A stretch of 64,000 nucleotides of DNA from Gracilaria vermiculophylla (Eukaryota; Rhodophyta; Florideophyceae; Gracilariales; Gracilariaceae), in contig JAHNZQ020000079.1 of the NCBI GenBank assembly GCA_019155205.2, positions 294,693 through 358,692 of the forward strand, read 5' to 3'. A model generated the notes under the pieces. The model saw only the letters and a list, made by a program, of their open reading frames with translations. It had not been told where the DNA came from and searched no databases. This document shows positions 1 to 10,472 of this stretch, in pieces (the stretch's first letter is position 1; each line of letters opens with the position of its first letter). The position numbers and the translations under genes are program-made.

Positions 1-352
1 GCTGAGTATGCAATGTGTACACCTGGAAACCATATGGTAGTGAACAACGTGCCGAATAGCACAGCTGCACACGTGTACCACACAAAGTCAACATTAAACA
101 CAGCCCATGGTCCCCGGAACATTTAGTGGTCAGTGACAGCACAGGCAGCTTATCCAACACCGAGACGGTCCATCAAGATCTCCCAGGGCCCAGAAGAGTA
201 TTTCGGACTCCTTGCGCTCACAGCCGAAATCCGGTGGCACCGTGGGTCGCATGGTCACGAAGTAGATTTCCGATCCTGCAGACGAAAAAGCCCCTTCCTG
301 TCCGATTACGGTATCCGATGGGGTAACATCGCCGAACAGCTCCGGCCCATGT

Positions 353-1054
353 GATGACGTTAGCGACGACAGTATCGTCTCAACTAAGCAGGCGGGACGT
401 GCGGTCATCCACGGAATCGGTCGTAAGACGGCCATCAACTCCGTCCCACTACGGGTTGCGCTCAACTCTGGGGCAGAAGCGCATCTCTCCTCCTTTTCCA
501 GATCCTGGACCCGCCCGAGAGCGGTAATGCATCTGGCATCAGGACAATTAGCACTTGCCAACGTCAAATTTCTAGTTGCCGATGAGGACCTCGCGTGTAA
601 ACCGTTAATCATCGGACTACCGGTTCTCCAAAATTTACAGGTGGACACCCACACACTGTTGGAGAACAACCAAGCGGTACTCGATGGATTGGACTGTTCG
701 CATATCGAGAACCTGACAACTGGAGACCGAAGCGGAACTGTCAGTCGCATGATGATGGTGCGACTGAACCGCATGTGGACCGCCAAAGACGCTCCCGATA
801 GTGGACTACAACAATTTACCAACCGGCCACGCGTTAACTACTACACCGATCGAACGGAAGAAGACCCGTTCCCGGACGCCTCGCTGCTCGATCTGATCGT
901 CGCGGATCAGCACGCCAACAGACGAATATGCGTCAAAGTTATGAAGGAGACCGCAACGGACACTGGACTACCCACCGAATACCGGAAAACCATTTCCGAC
1001 ATCGTGGACGAACACGTCGACTCTTTTCGTACTGCATTTTCCGCAGGACCATAG
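353..1054 (+). pseudogene. Retroelement aspartic protease region (inactive)
   Basis: One open frame runs from about 350 to the stop at 1054. It contains a retropepsin-like signature whose catalytic Asp codon (464-466) now reads Asn, giving N-S-G-A instead of D-S/T-G-A, so catalysis would be lost. About 50 residues later comes the hydrophobic I-I-G-L-P element expected near the C-terminal side of a retropepsin. The remainder (about 700-1054) is the linker towards reverse transcriptase and has no recognised motif. The family assignment rests on this motif pair and on the RT that follows. Confidence 0.6.
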
Positions 1055-1080
1055 GCGCAAATCAGACCCCTAGCTGAGGA

Positions 1081-2535
1081 ATCGGCTCCAAATTCCGCAC
1101 CGGTCAAGGTCCGCCTGCGGGACTATTCAAGCGACGAGCGCGAATTTCTCAAAAAATTCGTCGCATCTCTCGTCCGTAGCGGCATTGCGTATGCCAATCC
1201 CACATCCCCCTGGGCATGTGCACCCCTACTCGTACCGAAACCGGTCCCGAAGTCCGATATCGGTTCACTGTTGATCTCCAACCGGTCAGCAAGTTCAAGG
1301 TGAAACACTAATTTCCCATGCTCAACCTGGAGCACGAGCTGACTAGATTTTCCAAATCACGATACTATGCGACTTTCGACCTATCGCACTGCTATTTTCA
1401 GCTCGAACTGGATGACGCCTCACAAGCCCTTCAGTCCTTCAGCACACCGGAAGGCGTTTATTCGCCAACCCGTGTGATGCACGGCACGACTAACGCCGTC
1501 AATGACCTGCAATCCGCACTCTCGGAAATTTTACCGACATGTATCACGTCGCACTTCCTACACTAGGTGGACGACATTTTGCTGCACGACCGTACCATTG
1601 CCGGACTAATTCAATCTATCCGTCACCTCCTCGGTCTTTGTGTTCGTAAGAAGATCACGCTGCACCCCGCCAGGTGCATTTTATTTGCCACTACGCTGCG
1701 GTGGTGTGGACGCCTCGTTTTCGCAGACGGTATGCGTTACGATCCGCGTCGGCTAGAAGCACTTTACAAAATGGAACCACCGCAAACCGGGGCCTACTTG
1801 CAACAATTTATCTGCGCACTGCAGTGGATCACAAATGAAATCCCCGACTTTGCCGCTATCACTGGACCGTTACACGAATTCATGGTGAAAATCTATTCTC
1901 GAACCGGTAAACGTACCAAGCAGTCAGTATGACGGTACAAACTTTCGGTTTTCGGATTAAGCAAGGCCGAACAAGAGGCCTTCGAGGCATATAAGGCAGC
2001 CCTCGACAAATAGGTCACTCTGTCTCACCGTGACGACAAAAAGCACCTCTACTTCTATACCGACGCGTCCGATACGGTCTGGCCCGGTATCCTTAGACAA
2101 TTTCTCCCGAGGGGCCTTTCCAAACCGAATTTGGTACAGGCCCACGAACCGCTGGCCTTTCTGTCCAGACGGTTTTCGACCACGCAGTACGTTTCTTCTG
2201 CACTTGGGAAGGAAGCGAACGCCGTACTGGCATCACTCGAGTAGACGCACTGGCTTGCTGCCACACCGTCCAGTTTTGATATGTACACGAACCATAACAA
2301 CCTCATCTTTCTGTTTGATCCGTTATCGATCGTTCCGGACTCATCGCAGACATCAATGCGCAAAAACCTTCTCTGGGCCATTTGGTTAGGCATGTACAAC
2401 TACACATGCTTCCATATCCGAGGAACGGGCATTGTATGGACTGATCTGCTAAGCTGTTGGTCCGTGCCCAGCACGGTTCATAGACTCGTCCGTATTTCGA
2501 AACTCCCGTCCCCATCTGCACAGGACTTCGAGTGA
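1081..2535 (+). pseudogene. Retroelement reverse transcriptase and RNase H, interrupted
   Basis: The RT palm is clear: an A-T-F-D-L-S motif with the first catalytic Asp near 1378, then the V-D-D of the second catalytic motif at 1567-1575. The Tyr expected just before V-D-D is a TAG stop (1564-1566). A second stop (TAA, 1309-1311) and a frameshift near 1258 break the fingers region. The connection and RNase H parts follow. A T-D-A-S motif lies near 2060, and a later N-H-N-N-L motif near 2290 stands where D-H-N-N-L is usual. Stops interrupt these parts at about 1930, 2011, 2242 and 2532. No functional polymerase can be made from this copy. Confidence 0.85.
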
Positions 2536-2664
2536 CCAACTGTACCGGCCCTCGTTACAACGCAAAAAGGAGCCGCACCGGACCGACCGCCCAACCTAGA
2601 CCACGTTGACGGCATATGGAAAAGTCCAAACAATGTCATTTGGGTCCTGGACTCCGCATCGGAC

Positions 2665-3509
2665 TTGCAACTTCGCCTGTGCATCATCGCACATACTGGT
2701 CCGAGCGGACCCCGTTGTCGGGCATCAACTGAAACGGTCTTACGGAAGTACTACTTCTGGTCAACCATGACCTCCGACGTTCGGTCCTTTGTGCACGCTT
2801 ATATCCATTGTCTATCGACAACTGGAGGGGGAAAGGTACCGCGCCCATTCGGACCTGCCGTATACAGAACGAAGCCTGACGACCTCCTACAGTTCGATTA
2901 TTTCGAGATCGGACCGAGCCGGACAGGAGAGAAGTACGTGCTCCTCCTCCGCGATGATAACCCCTACTACAAGTGGATGTTCGCGTTCTCCGATACAGCG
3001 GCCGAGAAGGCAGCAACGGGCATCCTAGACTGGTGTGCCGCCTTCGGTGTACCAAACGGTCTGATGTCCGATAGACTTACACACTTCCGAAACGAAACGG
3101 TACGCCTCACCTCCAAGGGACTTCAGACAGCCCATCGCTTCACGCTGCCCTACTCTCCGTGGAGTAACGGTGCCGTCGAACGGTTGGGCAGAGAGATGCT
3201 CAGAGTTTTCCGATTCGCGTTTCGGAGTTACAGATGGACCTGAAGGAATGGCCCGATTTGCTACCTCTGGTTCAGAGCGTCCTCAACAGTGCACCATCTC
3301 CGTCACGCGGAAATATCGCGCCAGTCACGGCCCTCATGGGTATGGAACCCACTCCGCCTCTCGGTACATTTCTAAGGACGGAAACGGCCAAGCCGATTAC
3401 CCTTTCCGTAGCGGAGCTCGAGCGCACCATAAATGTTCATGCACTCAGGCAACGTGTGGCTGAGTTGCATCCGTGTGCCCGGGAATCGGTACAAAAGAAT
3501 CGGGAATGA
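2665..3509 (+). pseudogene. Retroelement integrase (DDE core intact, zinc finger eroded)
   Basis: The frame 2665-3243 holds a retroviral-type integrase core. Candidate catalytic residues are Asp (codon at 2896), Asp (3070) and Glu (3178), with exactly 35 residues between the second Asp and the Glu, the classical D,D35E spacing. The upstream HHCC zinc-binding module is damaged: the second His and the first Cys of the pair are replaced. A frameshift near 3235 moves the C-terminal part (GPY/F-like region) into the frame 3234-3509. The core catalytic residues are therefore the best-preserved part of the element. Confidence 0.85.
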
Positions 3510-3641
3510 TCCAGTCGCGCCGCATTTGCAGGCACATTACCGAATATTACGGAAGGAGATTTTGTCATAGTCGCCCGTGAAGACTTATTTCCAGGAGAAA
3601 AGCTATGCCTCCGTTGGCGCAGACCGAGACGGATCGCTAAG

Positions 3642-3905
3642 GTGCAAAGCGACTACGTCTGTCAAATCGAAGATCTCCGTAACGGTGATTTGGAAGACAT
3701 ACACTGCAGCCGTCTGAAGTTCTTCCGAAATTCGGACATGGATTCCCGCGTCATTCTGTCACATGCCCTGTCTTCCGAGACCGGCATGCCTGTTGCAAGG
3801 CTATTGCGACTGGAAGAAACCAACAGCGGACATGTGAAGGTCGTAATTCGCTGGAAAGGACTACCGCATTCGGAGGACACGCTGGAGCCGCTCACAGGCG
3901 TCTAA
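3642..3905 (+). pseudogene. Integrase C-terminal chromodomain-like segment
   Basis: The last readable piece of the retroelement ends with a chromodomain-like pattern: a leader ending in A-R-L-L, then V-V-I-R-W-K-G, then an E-D-T-L-E-P-L close where chromodomains usually have D-S/T-W-E-P. The Trp of the last motif is Leu here. Chromodomains of this kind at the integrase tail are known to direct chromovirus insertion towards marked chromatin. The segment stops at TAA (3903-3905). Only the second half of the domain is convincing. Confidence 0.6.
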
Positions 3906-4205
3906 GAAGACGTACCGCAGATACTTCTCCGTCTTAATCAGCGCAAGAAAACGCCAAAACCGTTAGCGGACAAAGCACGCCGCATGCTTGCGCTCTGAAA
4001 GAGGGGAGAGTAGGCAGACGCGCCGTGAGCTGTTTCGCACGGTCCGTAACGCTGGTGTCCAGCAAAGACACCAGCCGCCGTCGCCAGCCGCCGCCCTAGA
4101 GCGGAGGTAGATAAGCCGGTAGACGGTAAAGCCTAACAGGCATCGACTATCGAACACCTCCGAGCCCGTTCCGGCCACTTCCCAGACCGCAACGGACTAC
4201 GAAAT

Positions 4206-4682
4206 CTGAGGGAGTGAAATGAGAATTTTCCGGTTTCCAGTATGCCCTTTGTTCTTAAAAAACATGCTTTGGCACTATCTAAATGCCCGCAAGTGTCTGA
4301 AACATACCTACGTTTGAAGTAAAGTCTTTAAGAGGGGTAGTAAAAATGGGTATGAAAATAATTTAGTGAGAATAATTTTAGAGCAAATTGTTTTTATCTT
4401 ATACCATTATAGAGAGCCTCATATTATTGTGTCACTGAAAAATGTCAAAAACTGAGTATGAGAAAAAATACAAAGGTGTTCTGATTATGATGTGAACAGT
4501 TTTTAAATACGGTTTTCAATAAGGTTTTCTGGGGACGGTAGTTCGTACAATTATTAATAATTTCTAGCAAATTATTCAAGCCTTTATGAATTAAAGCGCT
4601 CATAAAACTTTTTCTCTACCGAAATTTATTGACTTTACAGTTCAGAACATTTCTGAGGAAAAACATATATATTTATGCATAC

Positions 4683-4719
<37 letters not shown>

Positions 4720-5307
4720 AAGTATCTGCAAGCAAGATACAAAAGAAATTTTATTCATCGTTGCGTAATACGATTCAACGAAAATGTGGGAGTGCAATGA
4801 TTCTTCAGTGAAAATTAAAGTTTTGTTCTAGTAGCTCTCAAAACGGTATACGATTTTCAAAATGTATATGAGAAAAAAGTCATTCGCAGATCCAAGTGAT
4901 TTAAGCTGTAAAAAGAAAAATAGTTGAGCTATTCTAGTAGAGAAAGGCGGCAAGGGTTCAAAAAATATGGTGATTTATAAATGAAAGAACAAGATTGTAA
5001 CAAAAATATTTCCGAGCTGAATGATTGTTGAAAAATATATGAGAAGGTTGTGTTTTACATAGATGTTTCTGACAAAATAATATGTTTTGAATGAGAAGCA
5101 CAACAATGCACTTTTGCTCTTGGTTTGTTTTAAACAAAGTTTTATGTTAAATAACACTACATACGAGAAGATCAAGTTCATTGTTTTTGTCATCGTAATT
5201 GTCTTGTTTTTGCATCTGTTGCGTCATAAAGTTTATGGTTTTATGATCAATGTTGCACACTGATTGAATCTGGCTTACTAAATGTAGTCTATTCTAGCTT
5301 TCAAAGC
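4206..5307. other. AT-rich gene-free stretch
   Basis: About 1.1 kb of strongly AT-rich DNA between the dead retroelement and the solo LTR, in contrast to its GC-rich surroundings. It contains a TA dinucleotide run. Frames are short, and none (including 4975-5193 on the minus strand) resembles a protein I know. I see no RNA gene. Confidence 0.7.
4675..4720. repeat. (TA)n microsatellite
   Basis: Alternating AT/TA run with a single G interruption, read directly from the sequence. It lies inside the AT-rich stretch. Confidence 0.9.
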
Positions 5308-5312
5308 ACGTT

Positions 5313-5636
5313 GTGGCACACCCAGTAGGTCGGGTGTGAGAGCTTAGACCAAAGGGACTCCGGGAGGCTCAAAAGTCGGAAGTAAAGGGATTACTGAAAG
5401 GCTCGTTGAGTCGGCCTTAGTGGGGTGATCGGGTGCGTTCGATGCCCCTCGGTCAGGAGGCATCGGGAGGCTGCGAGCCGGGGTCTAAAAGCTAAATCTG
5501 AAGCCCTGCCTCTAGCGGAAACGGGTCAGCTAGAAAGTTACGAAACTACACGACGTCCAATGGCGTCGCTGTACGGCGAATAAAATATAGGCCGGTACGT
5601 CTTGGCAGCTGTCCACAGACAAGGCACAGTGCCACA
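5313..5636 (+). mobile_element. Solo LTR, 324 bp, with 5-bp target-site duplication
   Basis: The segment begins TGTGGCAC and ends GTGCCACA, an 8-bp perfect terminal inverted repeat with the canonical TG...CA ends of an LTR. It is flanked on both sides by the same 5 bases, CACGT (5308-5312 and 5637-5641), as expected for integrase-made target duplications. An AATAAA polyadenylation-type hexamer at 5579-5584 suggests plus orientation. No retroelement coding sequence adjoins it, so it most likely formed by LTR-LTR recombination. The intact ends suggest a younger insertion than the neighbouring coding copy. Confidence 0.8.
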
Positions 5637-5641
5637 CACGT

Positions 5642-6380
5642 TCATGCAGTTTAGTGCATTTGTCTTTTTATTTTAATCGGTCTAGTGTTGCGGTGACCAG
5701 CTTTCTTGCCTTGGTCAACTGGCAGGCGAGCATGGAGCTTCTTCCCGCTCGCAGCTCGCGCTGCTTTGCGCGAGAATTCTAGTATGAAGCGCATACAACA
5801 TACGGGAGGGGGAGGCCCGGAAAACAAAAGCTCGAACCTAGCCTGAGACTTCGAGTTCACCGAAGGTTTACAGGCGGCTGCTCGGCGAGCTCGTGGACGG
5901 AGGCCATGGACTTTCGCCCAGAACAGCGCCTGAACCGACAAATACATTACTTACCGCGTGCCTCGAAACCCCAATACTTGATATGTGCTCGGGTGATCTA
6001 CTAGGCGCGTCTACCTCAGTAACTGCATCTATTACCGGCAACTGGCGTCCCACTACATAGACGAACCACGCCTAGGGTCATCTGCTCGTCAAAAAGTGGC
6101 GTCATTTGCGGCGCATCAAAGTCGAACCAAACGCATCGTCCCACCGCGGCATGTCGGGCAAGGTCCAAACAGACTTTCCTCCATTTCGCTCAGCCCACCA
6201 TGCCCGTCCACCATCGTCATTTCCTCGGCGACAAAGGCATGATTCTCGGCACGTCACGAGCCCCGTCTCTTTAGATACGGCTTCGCGGAAGTGACGGAGT
6301 ACGCCACTGTGGCGGAGCGCACATACGCGAGCACGCGGTGCGGCGGGCGGGCGATCGCGCGCGTCGTGCTGTAAATATCT
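5642..6380. other. Intergenic, nothing identified
   Basis: Region between the solo LTR and the isocitrate dehydrogenase promoter. Short frames on both strands show no recognisable protein. GC rises steadily towards 6.3 kb, as elsewhere in front of genes in this window. Confidence 0.5.
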
Positions 6381-6420
6381 GCGCGCGCCATTGGCGCGGC
6401 GGCAACGGCGACCAATGGCG
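6381..6420. promoter_or_regulatory. Inverted pair of CCAAT boxes upstream of IDH
   Basis: A CCATTGGCGC-type element (ATTGG at 6390-6394) faces an ACCAATGGCGC element (CCAAT at 6412-6416), forming an imperfect palindrome about 170-200 bp before the proposed IDH start. NF-Y is the usual CCAAT-box factor in eukaryotes; binding here is inferred. Confidence 0.5.
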
Positions 6421-6589
6421 CCGCTTGGAACGGACTCGAATCTTCGCAACCGCCAGCCCCATGCGCCTCCTCTTCGCGACAGCGCCGCTCCGCTCTCGCT
6501 GCAAGGTTGAAGACTGCCCGCGCGCCCGTCCGAGTCCGCGCTCCGTCACCCGCCCTGCTCGCGTTCCGCGCTCTCCTGTCGTCTTTTCC

Positions 6590-8045
6590 ATGCGTCCCTC
6601 TGCGCTCCACGGCGCCGCCGGGGCGGCCAGGGCGTTCTCCGCCGCGCCAGCGCGCGCTGCCGGCCCATCGCGCCTGTTTGCCGCCGCCGCCGCCGCCGCC
6701 CCTGCCGCCAAGATCAAGGTTGTAAACCCTGTTGTCTCGCTCGATGGCGACGAGATGACTCGCATGATATGGGCCACAATCAAGGAACGGCTCATCTCTC
6801 CGTTCTTGGACATCCCCATCATCGAGTTCGACCTGGGCATCGTCAACAGAGACAGGACAGATGACCGCGTGACGACTGAGGCCGCGCACGCCATTCTGGA
6901 GCACAATGTAGGAATCAAGTGCGCCGGCATCACGCCGGACGAGGCGCGCGTAGACGAGTTTGGGCTCAAGCGCATGTACAAGTCGCCCAACGGTACCATC
7001 CGCGCCATTCTGAACGGCACAGTGTTCCGGGAGCCCATCATCGCGCAGAACGTGCCCAGGCTGGTCAAGGCGTGGAACAAGCCTATCATCATTGCGCGCC
7101 ACGCGTACGCCGATCAGTACAAGTCGGTGGACATGCGCATCCCGCCCGGCGGCGGCACGCTCAAGATGGTGTTCGAGCACGATAACGGCCACGTCGACGA
7201 GCACGTGGTGCACAAGTTCGAGGACGCAGGCGTCGGGCTGTGCATGTTCAACACGGACGACAGCATCTACGGGTTTGCCAAGTCGACGTTTTCGTACGCG
7301 CGAATGAGGGGGTTGCCGGTCATTCTGGCCAGCAAGAATACCATTCTCAAGCAGTATGACGGACGGTTCCTGCAGATCTTTGCGGAAGTTCACGCGGACT
7401 ACCCGGACATTGCTTACGAGCACCGGCTGATTGATGACTTTGTGGCGTATATGATCAAGTCGGACGGCGGCTATGTGGCAGCGCTCAAGAACTATGACGG
7501 TGACGTGATTTCCGGTACGTGATATGAACGCCATGCATTGGGCACTTCTCTTGGGCGATAGCGGGTGCAAAGCGTTCACGACTGACCATGTTTGTTTTAC
7601 GGGCATCGCGGGGTGTGCAGATATCAGCGCGCAAGGGTTTGGAAGCCTGGGTCTGATGACGTCCACGCTGGTGTGCCCGCACGACAACGGCAAGACGATC
7701 GAGACGGAGGCGGCGCACGGCACGGTGACGCGCCACTATCGGCAGCACCAGGCAGGCAAGGAGACGAGCACGAACCCGATTGCATCGATTTTCGCGTGGA
7801 CGCGCGGGCTGGAGCACCGCGGAAAACTGGATCACAACGAACAGCTGGTGCTTTTCGCACATCGCCTCGAGAAGGCGTGCATCGACACGGTGGAAAGCGG
7901 GACGATGACGAAGGATCTGGCGATCTGCGTGCACGGCAGCAAGGGGAGTGAGCGGCAGTTTTGGGTGACTACGAATGAGTACATTGACGCTGTTGTGGAG
8001 CGCGTGGCGAATGACGCGGCTGTCGACCACGCGGAGGCGTCGTGA
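6590..8045 (+). CDS. NADP-dependent isocitrate dehydrogenase, organellar
   Basis: Converts isocitrate to 2-oxoglutarate with NADPH production. There are two exons, 6590-7514 and 7621-8045. The 106-bp intron (7515-7620) has GTACGT at the 5' end, a CTGAC branch-type motif at 7582 and CAG at the 3' end. Removing it restores the conserved run N-Y-D-G-D-V ... Q-G-F-G-S-L-G. The protein is 449 aa. Family motifs seen are G-D-E-M-T-R near the N-terminus, P-N-G-T-I-R in the isocitrate site, and the A-A-H-G-T-V-T-R-H nucleotide-site region in exon 2. About 40 leading residues rich in Ala, Arg and Ser precede the conserved core, which fits a mitochondrial (or plastid) presequence. ATG 6590 was chosen because upstream in-frame codons look like untranslated GC-rich leader; ATG 6461 is the alternative. 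Confidence 0.93.
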
Positions 8046-8837
8046 CGACGCGTGTAATGCGCACGAGAGCACTGCTGGTAAAGTAACTTTGTACTTGTTC
8101 TACACGACAATTGGTCTCATGTTGTCGTGTAGACGCTGGAGCTCTAAAACTGCAAAGAATGACAGGAGTACTTCAGTTCAGCACTTGATTTTTAGGTGGT
8201 ATACTCTTTCTTCTTGATCGGCATCAACCAGGATATGGAGTTTCTCAATCGATTGTTTGGTTTCCTGTAGCTGGAACAATGAAGATACTCGTTCCACTTC
8301 ATAACCAATGATTCTTGTAAAACTACTGACTATCGCCTTGACACTTGTGCTGAGCAATGCTTGCACTGCAAGTAGTTTTTTGCTGCTGCGCAAGATTTAG
8401 TGCGTAAAACTGCTTGTATTTGTAATAAATGAAAAAGGTTGAGGACCCTACGGGGCTATTTCTGGAAATTAACAAACGTTTCCGAAAATGTTTCCTAAAC
8501 AATTGCGAGCACTCATAAATTTGCTTGATGCAGTTCAATTTGTCCGCTGGTGCGCGCGCGTACGGAGGACGGGCACAGGCTGCACCGCGGCGCGCGACTG
8601 TAGCTGGCAACGGCTGCGGCTGGTGGTTGGGAGTGTGCGGGGAACGGGAGGGTGCGAGCGCGAGCAAGGCGTGCTCACGGGCAGTCAGTAGACGGCGTGG
8701 ACGCGTGCCGGGCGCGACCGCAGATGACGCACGCCATCGGGGCGGGCGGTTGCATCGTCAGCTGTGCGCGCCTCAGCTCAGAGCATGACAAAACAGTAAT
8801 TTACAAAGACGCGAGGCGACGCCTCAGGGCGCGGCGC
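8046..8837. other. Convergent intergenic region
   Basis: Tail-to-tail spacer between IDH (+) and the R3H gene (-). A moderate-GC half (8046-8530) passes into a GC-rich half. No convincing gene or RNA. Confidence 0.5.
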
Positions 8838-9545
8838 TCACGCCACCACGTCCAGCAGCCTCACCTGGTGCGACGCGTGCGTGGCCGAGATCACCGTGAC
8901 CCTCTGGTCGCCCACGTCGACGCTGCGGTGGCTCATGAGGTGGAACGACGCCACGCCGTGCGCCACCAGCCTGGAGAACGGCGACTCCAGCACCAGCCGC
9001 AGCGACTGCCCCGCCGGCAGCGCCAGCAGCTGCTTCTCCACCAACTCCACCAGCGGCCGCACCAGCGGCCCGCGCCGCTTGATCAGCTGCCTCAGCCGCG
9101 CGTCCACCCGCGGTACGCCGTCGCCGTCGCCGCCGCCGCCGCCGCCGGATGGGCGCGGCTCGCGCGGCGTGCGCGGCGCGCCGCGGCGCTGCGCGGCGTC
9201 GTCGGCCTGCGCGAAGCGCTCCCACGCGCGGCGCAGGTCGCGGTCGCGGAAGAGCACGTCCAGCTCGCAGCGCGACGAGCGCTCGAAGAGCGTGGCCAGC
9301 TCGGCAGGCGACGCGGGCAGCGCGCCGGCCGCCGCCGCGTCCACCGCCAGCGCGACGTCGTTGTAGTAGCGCCGCAGCCGCCGCGGCACGGGGCGCGCGC
9401 CGCGCGGCGGCGCCCGCACGCGCTTGTGCGCGCGCGCCGCGGGCAGCGCCGCGTTGCGCGGGCGGTGTGGCAGCGCGGACAGCAGCGGCGCGTTGTCCGA
9501 CGCCAGCAGGTCCAGGTCGGCGGCCGTGAGCTTCTGCATCGCCAT
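8838..9545 (-). CDS. R3H-domain protein, putative nucleic-acid binding
   Basis: A 235-aa protein from ATG 9545. The C-terminal quarter looks like an R3H domain: a stretch ending P-L-V-E-L-V-E-K-Q-L, then F-S-R-L-V-A-H-G-V-A, in which Arg-x3-His is the defining motif, then a helix and a strand (Q-R-V-T-V-I-S). R3H domains bind single-stranded nucleic acid. The N-terminal part is Ala/Arg-rich with a Gly-rich linker around residues 130-140 and no known domain. The open frame continues upstream to 10055, but that extension is low-complexity Ala and overlaps a CCAAT-containing promoter, so I begin at the first ATG with a plausible context. The function is not known. It shares a divergent promoter with GDP-mannose epimerase. 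Confidence 0.65.
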   Translation of the reverse strand: MAMQKLTAADLDLLASDNAPLLSALPHRPRNAALPAARAHKRVRAPPRGARPVPRRLRRYYNDVALAVDAAAAGALPASPAELATLFERSSRCELDVLFRDRDLRRAWERFAQADDAAQRRGAPRTPREPRPSGGGGGGDGDGVPRVDARLRQLIKRRGPLVRPLVELVEKQLLALPAGQSLRLVLESPFSRLVAHGVASFHLMSHRSVDVGDQRVTVISATHASHQVRLLDVVA

Positions 9546-10472
9546 GGCGGTGGCGGGCGGGCGGGCGGGCGAGCGGCGGGCGGGCAGCGGGCGGTGGTCG
9601 GTGACAGTGGCACTATTCCATGGCGGAGGGCGCGGCGAGCGCCCGGTGTACCGCGGCGTCGAAGAAGCCCAGTAGTTGAGGGAGGTGCAGCGACGCGCCG
9701 CGTTAAAGCGCGGCGAGCGCGCGGATGCACTTGCGTGGCGCCCGGTGTTGACTGACCACGAGCACTCGCTGCGGCCAATGGCCCCGCGCAACGTGCACAC
9801 GTGGCGTAGCGCGCGAGCGCGCGCGCGCGGCGCGCCCCCGCTCACTGTCGTGTGTGGCGCAGCGCGCCGCAATTCGCCGCCGGATGCGACCGCCAATCTC
9901 TCGAGCCGCGCCGCGCCGCGCCGCGCCGCTAGCCGCCGCTGCGCCACTGCCGCTGCTGCTGCCGCCGCCGTTGCCGCCGCTGCTGCCGCCGCTGCAGCCG
10001 CTGCGCCCGCGCGCTCAACGCGGCCGCGGCCCGCTCGCCGTCGCAGCCCCGCCACAGAGCCCCACGCGCGCGCCGGGCCGCGCCTGACACTGTCAGCGCG
10101 CAGCGGTCTCGAGCCGCACTCTCAGCACACTGTCAGCGGCGGCGCCGCCCCGCGCGCCGCCCCGTGCGTCGCTTTCGGGGCGCCTCTTGGCGCCGCCTTT
10201 TCGCCCAAAAGTTTTTGGTTTCACGCGCGCCGCCAGTGCTGACTGTGCGCGCGCTTCGCTTATAGCCGGTGCGCGCGGCGGTCGCCACTGCTGTCATTTG
10301 TTGTTAAACGTTTGCCTGCTTTCGATCCATCTCCCGCCCCTTCCCCCTCCTCTCCTCCTCCCCCTCCTCGCCCGCGCACCACCAACGTCGCGATCTGCTT
10401 CTCCCGACCCCCCCACCTCCGTCGCCCTTTTCGTTTCCGCCTTCCTCCCCTCCCCCCCGCTAATCACAAACT
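9546..10472. promoter_or_regulatory. Divergent GC-rich promoter region, R3H gene / GDP-mannose epimerase
   Basis: This 927-bp head-to-head region is extremely GC-rich. It contains a symmetric GGCCAATGGCC element (CCAAT at 9775-9779), GCC/GCT triplet runs at 9925-10015, and a long pyrimidine-rich leader (10320-10460) directly before the epimerase ATG. Open frames crossing it are low-complexity Ala/Arg and are not accepted as genes. Confidence 0.5.

Larger units (their letters stand above)
1..4205 (+). mobile_element. Degenerate Ty3/gypsy (chromovirus-like) LTR retrotransposon, 5' end outside window
   Basis: Read on the plus strand, the order is aspartic-protease-like region, reverse transcriptase with RNase H, integrase and a chromodomain-like tail. 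This is the Ty3/gypsy order, and the terminal chromodomain is typical of chromoviruses. The pieces lie in different frames and are broken by many stops (for example at 1309, 1564, 1930, 2011, 2242 and 2532) and by frameshifts near 1258 and 3235, so this is a dead copy. The left LTR and gag lie outside the window. A purine-rich stretch near 4207-4222 could be the polypurine tract, but I could not identify a right LTR after it. The nearby solo LTR at 5313-5636 shows no obvious similarity to this copy's end. Confidence 0.85.

Noticed and set aside
4675..4720. Possible repeat array of CRISPR type
   Set aside because: A simple TA dinucleotide run without spacers in eukaryotic DNA.
4975..5193. 72-codon minus-strand frame in the AT-rich island
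   Set aside because: Phe/Leu/Ile/Lys composition is expected by chance in AT-rich DNA; no family resemblance.
5431..5450. tRNA B-box-like GCGTTCGATGCCCC
   Set aside because: No matching A box, acceptor stem or anticodon arm around it; it lies inside the solo LTR.
5651..5947. 98-codon minus-strand frame after the solo LTR
   Set aside because: No recognisable domain and no neighbours that support it.
6254..7723. 489-codon minus-strand frame opposite IDH
   Set aside because: Antisense of a clearly conserved enzyme, and it runs through the IDH intron boundary.
8652..9755. 367-codon plus-strand frame opposite the R3H gene
   Set aside because: Arg/His/Ala low complexity; the minus strand carries the recognisable R3H motif and an ATG start.
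9676..10242. Ala/Arg-rich frame in the R3H/epimerase promoter
   Set aside because: Encoded by GCC/GCT runs, and it lies over promoter elements and the pyrimidine-rich leader.
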